A DNA stretch of 64,000 bases. It comes from Oikopleura dioica. Its lineage: Eukaryota > Chordata > Appendicularia > Copelata > Oikopleuridae. The notes under the pieces are model-generated. The model was not told where the DNA came from. It worked only from the letters and a program-made list of their open reading frames with translations, and ran no database searches. The position numbers were made by a program, and so were the translations under genes. Of the stretch, positions 57,301-64,000 are shown piece after piece (position 1 is the stretch's first letter; each line of letters starts with the position of its first letter). The stretch covers positions 12,880,157 through 12,944,156 of the forward strand of contig OU015566.1 of assembly GCA_907165135.1 (NCBI GenBank). Direction: 5' to 3'.

Positions 57301-60300
57301 TTGCACCAACAGATTCCTCTTCATCACAAAAGAAAAGCTCCAAGAGCAAAACCCAGGGCACCTGTTCGTTCTTATGGCTCACTGCATGGCGCATTTGACC
57401 AACGATCTGAATCCCCAGTTCCGAAACGAGTTCTACCGGCTCCTCGCAAAGATATCGACTCACATCTTCCAAATTCAAACTGCACCTGAAATGCAACTGC
57501 CACTTGATTCTCTGGAAAGTCAAAAGAAAATGTTGAGTACACGCCTGCAGAAATCAAAGCCATTTTAGAGCGAAAAGAAAACTTGATCTGAGCCGAGGTG
57601 AGCTTGACAGTGATCTTGAGACACTTCCAGTCGCCAGTGGCCTTGCAGATGTCGTTACCAATCTTCTTGTGGGAGAGACCGAGGGGGCACGGACTTCGCA
57701 AACAACAACTCGGAGGTAGACCTCGACGATGGGAGCGGTGGGATCGAACTTAGGCAGATATTTCCACTCTTGTCAACAAACGAAGCTTCAAATTCACTCA
57801 AGCTTGTCAGGCTCCTAGAGACGGACAATGCAATTAAATTTTTCGTATGAAAAATTGAAAAAAACTACCTAATCTACCTATAATTTTTAATAAAAAACTC
57901 ATTTTCTTTATGAAATATTCTTAATAACATTTAAATATCCTTATTCATCAAAAAAAACAACTTAAAAGCTCCAAAAATATGCAATTTTATGAAAAATCGC
58001 ATAAAATAGTAAAGAGAAAAGAATGTGAGTCTGGCTAGCTTGGCCATGCAGCGCGCGCGCCCCCGTGCGGCCGCCTCCAAAATGACGCAACGCCGCTCAG
58101 AATTCACCTCGGAAAACTTTAAAAATTCATATTTTCAAAACGCGAGGTGCGTCAGTGAATTTTTTTACAGATTTGGGTTTCTCAGCCCAATATCTATTAG
58201 GAAAAAATAAAAAATCATTAACGACAAAACAGTTCTCGTACTGATCCGAAAAATGAGGTTTTTGAAGGCCATTTTTACGAAACTGACTGATTTTTATGAA
58301 ATGATTTTGACAGCATTGAAATCCTCGTCAAAAGTTCTACTAGATCATCCATCTAAAAATTGATTTTGACCCTTTTTTCGGGTACCTAGAAATTTAAGCG
58401 ATATCCCTACCTATAACCACAGATGGGCGCGTTGCAGTCTACTTTATGCGTATAAGTAGCCGAGGCTATTGAAAAATTCTCGCGGAAATATGGCGAGAAT
58501 CGATACGATCGAAATTTAAGGAGTGGCGATTTGAATTTGCCCTTGTTCTCAAGTGGTTTCATGTCTTTTGCGAGATACGTTTTCGGCAGAATATCCCGTT
58601 CGGTTGCAATCGGCATTTTGTCATTTTCTGTTATTTCTTCGACGAGTTTTATATGTGCAATTTTATGTCGGTGTGTGCAAAGAGATTTGATTTTTTCTTC
58701 GAAAGTGCTTCGTGTAACGAGTGAATATGGATCTGGCGGGGTTGTGACGCGCGCTGGCATTTCTGGCAATGGCTCGAACTCGTAATCATCGTCGGGTGGT
58801 ACTGGGCTACTTCTAGTTGCGAGAAGGGGTTCTCCGTTTCCCTCGCCTCCGTGGATGAGCTGTGTTTGTTGTTGAACAACTACGAATAAAAGATAGTGTA
58901 AATCCTTCAAAACAACTTACTTTGTTGATCAATCTTCTCTTGAGTTGAATCCGCGAGTTTTTTTAGCTTACGCTCCAGCTCAGCTTTTTGCTCATTCAGC
59001 TTAGCCCGCATAATTATCTTCCTATTTTCATCCGCGTCAGCATCATCAAGTCCATACTGCTCCTGCAAATTGCTAATTTCTACTCGCCGCTCTAAAATGT
59101 CCGTCTTCGCTGTTTCAATGTCTATCACCATATTGTTCACAATATCCTTTATCGAGCGCTGATATTCTGTATTTTCTCGCAAGTAGCGTTCATATGACGC
59201 AACTTTGACCATCAGTACTTCTAGTGATTCTTTGACTTGTTTCTTCTCTTCTATCTTTTTTGATCGCAATTCTTTGAAGCTCTTGATTGACTGTCTGTCT
59301 CGCACGATTTTCGCATGATGATGTCTTATCGATTGCTTGAGCTTATCAATTTGCTGTCTTGCTTGCTCCTCGTTCTCGACTTCATCATCTGTCGATTCTA
59401 TGTCTTCTGATGATGAGTAATTATCAACCACAACAGGAGGATGTAAGGGAAGAACATCGTTAGCCTGCAAAGAATCATTGATGCTTAGATCTGGAAGAAC
59501 AGGAGCTTGTTCTGTGAAACTCGTCTCAAGAATTGAACTGTTCATTGTCTCTTCATTTTGCAATCCGCCATCTCTAGAATCCATGGTGTAATCAGCTAGT
59601 GTTGAGCCTTGTGTTGCGTCTTGTGAGTTGAAAGTTCTGTCCATCACAGCTTGGTCCGTGTGATACTCATCGTCTCTAGTTGTTGTCATCGGCACTTCAA
59701 AAACAGGACTTTCCCCTGCCTCTCGATTTTGATCTGTTGTTGGTCTTGGCTCTATTTCCACGGTCATTGCGGATGATTCAGGCACTTCAGTCGCTGGAGG
59801 AGCGGATAAAGTCGGAGAGATCTCGTCCATAATCGTGAAGGAGCCATTGATTCCAGCTTGATCAGCTGATTCCGAGCGCGGGCGCGCAACGACATCGACG
59901 TAGATTGGGTGTTCGAAGCTAGTGGATCTATGGCGGCCTTCGGCGTAGGAGCTCAAATTTGTATCTGGAGGTAGTTTATTTGGATTGGCATGAATTTTAA
60001 TCCCACGTCTTGCCATGACTTGCTTGAGGAGTTGATTTCGTAGCTCGGCTTCTGATTCTGAAGGCTGTCTTTTCGCGCTCCTCGATTCGTTCGCACTCGA
60101 ATTGTCCGGCGGCCTCACTGTTCTTTTATAACCTGGATCGTCACCGGAGTCAATTTCCATCGGGATGATTTGAATGTCGTCGAATTCTCCCGGGCCAACT
60201 TGAATAGCCACGTCTCTCGAAGCTTGAATCCACTGAACCGCTGAACTATTAGAACTCTCTGTCGAGCAAGTACGCTGAATGGATTTCCACTTGTCTTCAT

Positions 60301-61458
60301 TTTCTTTGAAATGCCAAATTTTGGGTTTCATTCTTTCTCGATATTTCGCCGTGAAAAGGGGTTCGACTATTTTTATTTTCGGATTTTTGCCGATTCTCGG
60401 TACTCGTCGAGGCATGAGCGGACTTTTAGAGTTCTTCAGAGAGGGATGATAGTTTTTCTTCCAATAAGGAAAGTCCCTTGGATCTCTGGAATTCCCGTCT
60501 TTCCGTTCTTTCTTCTCGTATTCGTATGAGTAGACTTTGACGGGGCGAGAGGCACGACTTTTATTTTCGCTGTGGAGAGCGCGTCTCCTAAGCTCAAGAA
60601 GCATCTTATCATCGTCTTCTTCTTCGCTTTCTTCTCGTTGCGGTGACGAAACATCGATGATTTCGCAGGAGGGATCATTATGAGGCGCTGTAATATCATC
60701 CTTCGACGTTTCTTCTTGGATCTTGGCGATTTTCTTATTGACTTCGTTGTACTCTTCCAAGAGCGAGGAATAATCTTGTCCACGAGTTCGAGGGACGGGA
60801 GGATTATCTTTTGGCGTAACTGTCACCGATCTGCACCAATCTGGAGACGTAAATGGATTCGCCTTCTTTGCGTTTTTCTTCTTGTTGTTTTTTCTTCCTC
60901 GCTTATTTTTGGGCCTGTTCAAGAGGTGAACTTTCCTACTGGCTTCACTTCCTTTCTGCCCGAAGAGATCCAGAGAGTTCGGATCTTCATCTGACTCGAG
61001 AAGCTCTCCGTCTTCGAGGTCGATTAGTTGCTGGTGTGCTGCCCATCCTGTTACTTCTGCTGATGTTATCTGAAAAGATCGCTTGAAGCAAGGACTTGTG
61101 AATTCACTCGCAATACCTTTTTGGGCTTAGACTTATTCTTAATTGCTAGCGCCAACTCATCCGCAACACAACTAGGGACCAGATCTTCTTGAGGAATGAC
61201 GTCAGTGATCGTCAAGTCTGGCGATGGCGACTCCATCGGCGTATCCACATCGATTAAATCGACAATTGGTATATCATCGTCTGGATCGGAGAGAAGAATC
61301 GGGGAGGGGTTTCTGCTCTCCTCATTATTATGATGATCTGGGGAATTGTTTTGAGATACGTCAAGTATTATCAACGAGTTATTGGACTCGTCTCGAATTG
61401 GGGTTTTGTCAGACTCTGAACCAGGGTCAGAACCAATTTCGATCACCTCCGCAGACAT
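48310..61458 (-). CDS. ZFC3H1: ZFC3H1, nuclear exosome-targeting zinc-finger protein
   Basis: ZFC3H1 links MTR4/exosome to polyadenylated nuclear RNA (PAXT). The ATG is at 61458; an acidic Ser/Asp-rich N-terminus has [16 protein letters not shown], like the vertebrate EEGELEDGEIS. A basic [16 protein letters not shown] follows, then [16 protein letters not shown], a long low-complexity and coiled-coil exon (60922-58907), and [20 protein letters not shown], which matches the family exactly before its zinc finger. The finger ([20 protein letters not shown]) is split by an intron that is now 7.7 kb because a transposon (50774-58409) is inserted in it; removing the element leaves a 46-nt intron. 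The C-terminal half (50770-48310) is a helical HAT/TPR-like region ending at 48310. Splicing across the insertion is predicted to work, so the gene is likely functional. Confidence 0.85.
50774..50913 (+). repeat. Left terminal inverted repeat (140 bp) of the large element
   Basis: Identical on complement to 58270-58409 by direct comparison. It ends where the two sides diverge after TTTCGTAAAAATG. Confidence 0.93.
51573..52047 (+). CDS. Small type II membrane protein with Thr-rich stalk, inside the transposon
   Basis: Three exons join in frame: 51573-51606 ([11 protein letters not shown]), 51764-51829 ([19 protein letters not shown]) and 51908-52047 ([17 protein letters not shown], then [13 protein letters not shown]), with a stop at 52047. 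The predicted 79-residue protein has a short cytosolic N-terminus, one membrane-spanning helix after basic residues, a threonine-rich stalk and a short Cys-containing C-terminus. No family is recognised. The open frame through three exons with good splice sites suggests it may be expressed, unlike the broken fragments next to it. It could be a captured host gene or a truncated N-terminal fragment of one. Its first intron is a TIR element. Confidence 0.6.
51607..51732. mobile_element. MITE-like element forming an intron
   Basis: Perfect 21-base inverted ends: GGTTTGAACTTTTAAGCCCAA (51606-51626) and its complement (51712-51732). The donor GT is the second base pair of the left end, so nearly the whole intron (51607-51763) is the element. 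No clear target duplication. Confidence 0.8.
52172..53367 (+). pseudogene. PPM1D/WIP1-like phosphatase, degenerate captured copy
   Basis: PPM1D is a PP2C-type nuclear phosphatase that dampens p53/ATM signalling. The frames match it in order: [15 protein letters not shown] at the start, [13 protein letters not shown] and [16 protein letters not shown], then [60 protein letters not shown] and [14 protein letters not shown], and [20 protein letters not shown] near the end. But the DGHGG metal-binding motif is missing from the first part, the later catalytic DG is lost at an in-frame stop after LASE (about 53154), and the C-terminal match is in another frame. Remnant introns remain, so it was copied as genomic DNA. 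It lies wholly inside the large transposon. Confidence 0.85.
53450..55270. other. Non-coding, repeat-rich interior of the large element
   Basis: A GC-rich stretch at about 53920-53950 (GGCGCAGAGCGGCGCAGGGC), an isolated 47-codon frame at 54205-54348 ([17 protein letters not shown]), and a block of repeated TCGCAAT/TTGCGA words (about 54480-54890). No gene recognised. Confidence 0.5.
55276..56330 (-). pseudogene. Unrecognised minus-strand reading frames inside the large element
   Basis: Several frames on the minus strand look protein-like: [60 protein letters not shown] and [20 protein letters not shown] with [20 protein letters not shown]. They are separated by frame changes and by a ~200-bp hairpin element (about 55520-55730). 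They could be exons of one gene, host or transposon-derived, but I could not connect them or name the family. Confidence 0.35.
55518..55730. repeat. Nested ~200-bp inverted-repeat element
   Basis: The left TTGCATAAAGCGA (about 55530) is matched by the complement TCGCTTTATGCAA (about 55700), each next to AAGGG/CCCTT. It interrupts the minus-strand frames described for this part of the large element. Confidence 0.55.
56355..56640 (-). pseudogene. PLOD-like (procollagen lysyl hydroxylase/glycosyltransferase) fragment
   Basis: The minus-strand frame reads [31 protein letters not shown], then [13 protein letters not shown] and, in an adjacent frame, [11 protein letters not shown]. These follow the N-terminal glycosyltransferase domain of PLOD proteins, which has a GQGEEWRGGD, VDSYDVI with the metal-binding Asp, and FSAE..CWP. 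Only this stretch of the large enzyme is present, with a stop between the last two blocks that an intron might remove. It is a partial copy within the transposon, not a working gene. Confidence 0.7.
56880..57567 (+). pseudogene. Captured fragment: coiled coil followed by helical domain, unidentified
   Basis: The plus strand reads [20 protein letters not shown] and [19 protein letters not shown], then [18 protein letters not shown] after a GT-AG-like intron, then [40 protein letters not shown] and [20 protein letters not shown], ending at 57567. The look is of an evolutionarily constrained eukaryotic protein, with intron-like gaps, yet no start region. I cannot name it. It probably represents another captured host gene piece. 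Confidence 0.5.
57585..57765 (-). pseudogene. Ribosomal protein L12 (uL11) fragment
   Basis: The minus strand reads [16 protein letters not shown], then after a short deletion and frame change [20 protein letters not shown] and LKITVKLT, matching the N-terminal half of eukaryotic uL11/RPL12 (GLSPKKVGDDI.KATGDWKG). The missing bases remove the GGEVGATSALAPKIGP region, so the copy cannot work. It lies 500 bases from the right end of the transposon. Confidence 0.85.
58270..58409 (-). repeat. Right terminal inverted repeat (140 bp) of the large element
   Basis: Exact complement of 50774-50913 by direct reading. It abuts the target duplication CCTATAAC at 58410-58417. Confidence 0.93.
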
Positions 61459-61745
61459 GTTTCACATGTATCTTAATAGGAAAACGTCAAATGGAACGTG
61501 TATTATATATTTTTTCTATCTTTGGTCATTTTTTCATTTTCAGTGTTTTGAAAAAGATCAACAAGCGGAATGAACTGATGATGATGTTGTTGGCGGAACA
61601 AAACAGTAGCTCGCTTCGCTACTGATTGAGAGCTAGATATAGACAGAGATTTGACAGGATTGGAGTTTTGATTCCTACTTTGAGAGGAATGCTTTTTCTG
61701 GACAAGATTCATTTTCACGCAGACAGTTTTCGCCTATTCTTTCTG

Positions 61746-63549
61746 CTACTCCTTTGGGCGGGGAGAAAAGTATGACTTGATGCTTCGATTTGGCGTGCCA
61801 GTTGGCGTGTTCGTTTTGAGAATATTGGAACGAGATGATTTTATTAAAATCTTTTTAGCAGCGGGCTTCGGCGTTGATTGATCCTCGACGAACTTGCGTT
61901 TGACCGGAGTCGTCCGGAAATTGTTCCAGATCCTGAATAAATCATCGAATCAATCAGGGAGATTTAATTTGTGTTTACTTTGAGGGGCCTGTAGACATTG
62001 TTTTGAATTTTCTGTTCATCTCGCTTAATGTATCTTCCGTTGATTCACTGTTGGGCGGTTTGGCACTATTTTTGTAGGAAATCGTCAAGTTCTCTGAAGA
62101 AAATGAATGATAGGCAAGTTTTTTCTGATGAAAATTTACCTTCAACCAGTTCGGCTTTGACCACTTCATTTTTGTAGCGATTGTGTCTTTTCTCAACAAT
62201 GTCATTGTGGAATACAGAGACTATACAGTCATCAGCAGCTAGGGCGAATCGACCTTTTCGAGACCAAGCGACGAACATCACTGGATCTATGTCCTTTCCG
62301 ACTTTTATTCCTACAAGAATTTTAAATTGGAATTCAGTAAGAATACTAAACCTTTTACAGTACGCTCGAGTGGATAAGAACGAGGATATTCACTGACAGG
62401 TTCGTCTAGTGGATAAATACGCGGGCAACCATCGGTACTGCCTGATAGAAGGTATTTGCCGCACGGGGAGACGGCTATTTTCACATGATTATTTCCAGTG
62501 CCGTTCAATTCGTGGCCTTGGAAAGCGCGGCGGGGACCGTCTGGCATATCGCGCTGGAATTCGTAAATACTTCCATCCAGACAAGAAGCGAAAACTAGAA
62601 GAATGTGGTGTATTTTTGGGCAATTTTGAAGGGCTTACTTGAGGTAGACGAAGCAGTGAGCGAGGTGAACGGACGAGCAGTTCCAGTCGGCCCTTTAGGA
62701 CTCTTTAAACAGAGTCTATTGTCAGTATGCCGGCAGAGTTTGCGCGTATCCCAGAGTTTTATACACTTGTCGGACATTCCACAAGTGTAGAGCTCATATT
62801 CGGAGGTATAAATGGCGCTTGAGATGGTCTTGTTTTTGCACGCGTCGGGTGTGATTTGGGACTTTTTCTTCTTCTCGCTGGGAAAGTCGAAGTGAGCGAA
62901 ATCGATGTGGCGGCAGGGAAGAATGCGCTGGGTGGCGTTGACTTTGCGTTTCTCACGAGTGTCGTAAATTGACAGATCACAGTCTCTCCCACCGGCGGCA
63001 AAGACTTGAATAGGGATTAATGATTAGCGAAAGAAATAAGGGAGTCATTACCATGAGGATCAGTAGGCGAAGGAGCGAGGCATTTTACAGAGCCAGAGCC
63101 GAGGGGAGACTGAAAAGAGGAAACCAGCTGTTTCCCCTTCCAATAACTAATCGAGTGATCAGCGGACGAGATGAGAATTCCAGAGCCATCACAGGTCCAC
63201 TTGGCGTCGGAAATTGCTGATCTGTGTGGCCGCCATTGATGGAGGAGAACTCCGCGCTCGTTGTTGTCGACGATATCTGTGTTGATGATCCCGACAGTGC
63301 CTAGAGAGTTTCAGTTGAAATCAACAAAGAGAACGGACTCGTCTCACCTTTGTCATCTGCGACGAGAAGGACATCTTGCGGCGCTGTGGGATGAAAGGCC
63401 AGACCAGCTGGAAGCGCCTCTGCGTCTATTCTCACGCAATCGGCATGATAAGAACGGTACTCTTGCAGAAACCGATTTCGACCGTAAATTTCCAAGCGCG
63501 CTTGTCTGATCCCAGAGTTACGATCTCGAAGCAAACCTGGCAAGCTCAT
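61746..63549 (-). CDS. DTL: DTL/CDT2, WD-repeat substrate receptor of CRL4 ubiquitin ligase
   Basis: CDT2 targets PCNA-bound proteins such as CDT1 for degradation during S phase. The ATG is at 63549. WD40 blades include ISDAKWTCDGSGILISSADH, VFAAGGRDCDLSIYDTRERK, LYTCGMSDKCIKLWDTRKLC, FASCLDGSIYEFQRDM, IAVSPCGKYLLSGSTDG and MFVAWSRKGRFALAADDC. The order and the long insertion between blades agree with DTL. The C-terminus ends with RSIKSYFSPRPKE, where SIKSYF resembles the PIP box (IxxYF) used by human CDT2 to bind PCNA; the leading Gln is not conserved. The protein is shorter after the propeller than human DTL. Stop at 61746. Introns are short GT-AG. Confidence 0.8.
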
Positions 63550-63676
63550 TATTCTTATTCTGATGCTTTGGTCATTCTAAAATTGAGGAGGGAGTGACTT
63601 GTCTTTTGGAGGTTTTTTTTGTTCTTTTTGAACTTTTTTTGGAATTTTATTTAGAAGTTTAAAGGGCAGTGTGTAA

Positions 63677-63968
63677 ATGTACAGGCATACTCTTGTGAAA
63701 GTAATTCTAGTCCTTGTCTGTTTGGTTAACGGAAAGAATAAATTACGAATAGTGTAAGTTCAGTTTAAATGAAGCTCCATTCTTAATTTTTAGTTTTTAG
63801 GGGACCTCTTTTTGTGAAGAACATTCAGTAAGGAGAAAACATGAATAACAGTCAATCTTAATTTGGTCTTTCTTATCTTTTTATTTTAAAAATTCTAGGG
63901 TGATGGGCGATTTTGTATGGCAGTTTTCCAAGCGCCACATCAGGCCCATTTTGAACACGAAAACTTAA
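63677..63968 (+). CDS. Small protein with signal-like N-terminus, unrecognised
   Basis: The ATG at 63677 opens MYRHTLVKVILVLVCLVNG, a basic residue cluster followed by a hydrophobic core typical of a signal peptide. Two short GT-AG introns (about 63756-63800 and 63831-63899) join further codons: GPLFVKNI and GDFVWQFSKRHIRPIL, with a stop at 63968. The product would be about 57 residues. It is divergent from DTL with only ~125 bases between the starts, so they may share a promoter. No family is recognised and the exon chain is inferred only from splice motifs and frame. Confidence 0.4.
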
Positions 63969-64000
63969 CTTAAATCTTACAAATGAAAGTAACATTGAAT

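Larger units (their letters stand above)
50774..58409. mobile_element. 7.6-kb gene-capturing TIR transposon, hAT-like
   Basis: The left end re-reads as the exact complement of the right end for 140 bases (50774-50913 and 58270-58409), beginning TAGGGATATCGCTTAAATTT. An 8-bp duplication CCTATAAC flanks it (50766-50773 and 58410-58417). Further in, a subterminal inverted repeat around ACTGACGCACCT (51030s and 58140-58160) adds symmetry. I found no transposase. Contents in order: a small membrane-protein gene (51573-52047), a PPM1D-like pseudogene (52172-53367), AT-rich and TCGCAA-rich sequence, unrecognised minus-strand frames, a PLOD-like fragment, a coiled-coil fragment and an L12 fragment. 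The near-identical ends argue for a recent insertion. hAT is inferred from the 8-bp duplication and TAGGG ends; another superfamily is possible. Confidence 0.93.

Noticed and set aside
50774-58409. The large element as a retrotransposon or Maverick/Polinton
   Set aside because: The ends are inverted, not direct repeats; no reverse transcriptase, integrase, polymerase B or capsid frames; the target duplication is 8 bp rather than 4-6 bp.

Overview
The window looks like a piece of a very compact animal genome, most likely an appendicularian tunicate close to Oikopleura. What I see: genes lie a few hundred bases apart on both strands, most introns are about 40-60 nt, and several clean exon joins need non-canonical introns (GA-AG, GC-AG, GG-AG). 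There is also a large secreted protein combining a PLA2-like domain, EGF repeats, a poly-threonine stretch and a vWA domain, an architecture reminiscent of larvacean house or matrix proteins. The species call is inference. No bacterial or organellar features are present.

Layout. 1-6.3 kb (all minus): the 5' part of HYOU1/GRP170 running into a repeat-filled intron cut by the window edge, a MYND zinc-finger protein, an EF-hand protein and an omega-like GST. 7-11.1 kb (plus): a divergent kinase-like gene whose kinase exon is split by a 1,068-bp transposon with a 9-bp target duplication. 12.7-16.5 kb (plus): cGMP-dependent protein kinase. 17.6-22.6 kb (plus): the PLA2-like/EGF/poly-Thr/vWA protein, followed by a fumarase fragment between two copies of a duplicated ~130-bp segment. 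23.8-25.2 kb (minus): two Cys-rich, unrecognised genes. 26.6-33.0 kb (minus): a two-BIR plus RING IAP directly downstream of a PELP1/Rix1-like gene. 34.0-36.3 kb (minus): a small unknown gene and LIN9. 36.9-48.0 kb (minus): EVI5-like TBC RabGAP, a PCGF RING protein, an APPL-like BAR-PH protein, TECR and RAB14. 48.3-61.5 kb (minus): ZFC3H1. 61.7-63.5 kb (minus): DTL/CDT2. A small gene starts on plus at 63.7 kb.

The most unusual object is a 7,636-bp transposon (50774-58409) lodged exactly at an exon-intron boundary of ZFC3H1. It has 140-bp terminal inverted repeats that read as identical and an 8-bp target duplication. Its first bases rebuild the splice donor, so the host exon can still be spliced. 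Inside, I found no transposase. Instead there are fragments of unrelated host-type genes (a PPM1D-like phosphatase, a PLOD-like collagen lysyl hydroxylase/glycosyltransferase domain, ribosomal protein L12, a coiled-coil protein) and an intact-looking small membrane-protein gene whose first intron is itself a short TIR element. The simplest reading is a hAT-like, gene-capturing ('Pack-type') element. Other TIR or foldback elements occur in introns of PELP1, EVI5 and the kinase-like gene, so transposon insertion and intron evolution look tightly linked here.

The host genes are mostly housekeeping: ER folding (HYOU1), fatty-acid elongation (TECR), membrane traffic (RAB14, EVI5, APPL), chromatin and cell cycle (PCGF, LIN9, DTL), ribosome biogenesis (PELP1), nuclear RNA decay (ZFC3H1), apoptosis control (IAP) and cGMP signalling (PKG). 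The long minus-strand runs are tightly packed, but the gaps (about 80-620 bp) do not by themselves prove operons.
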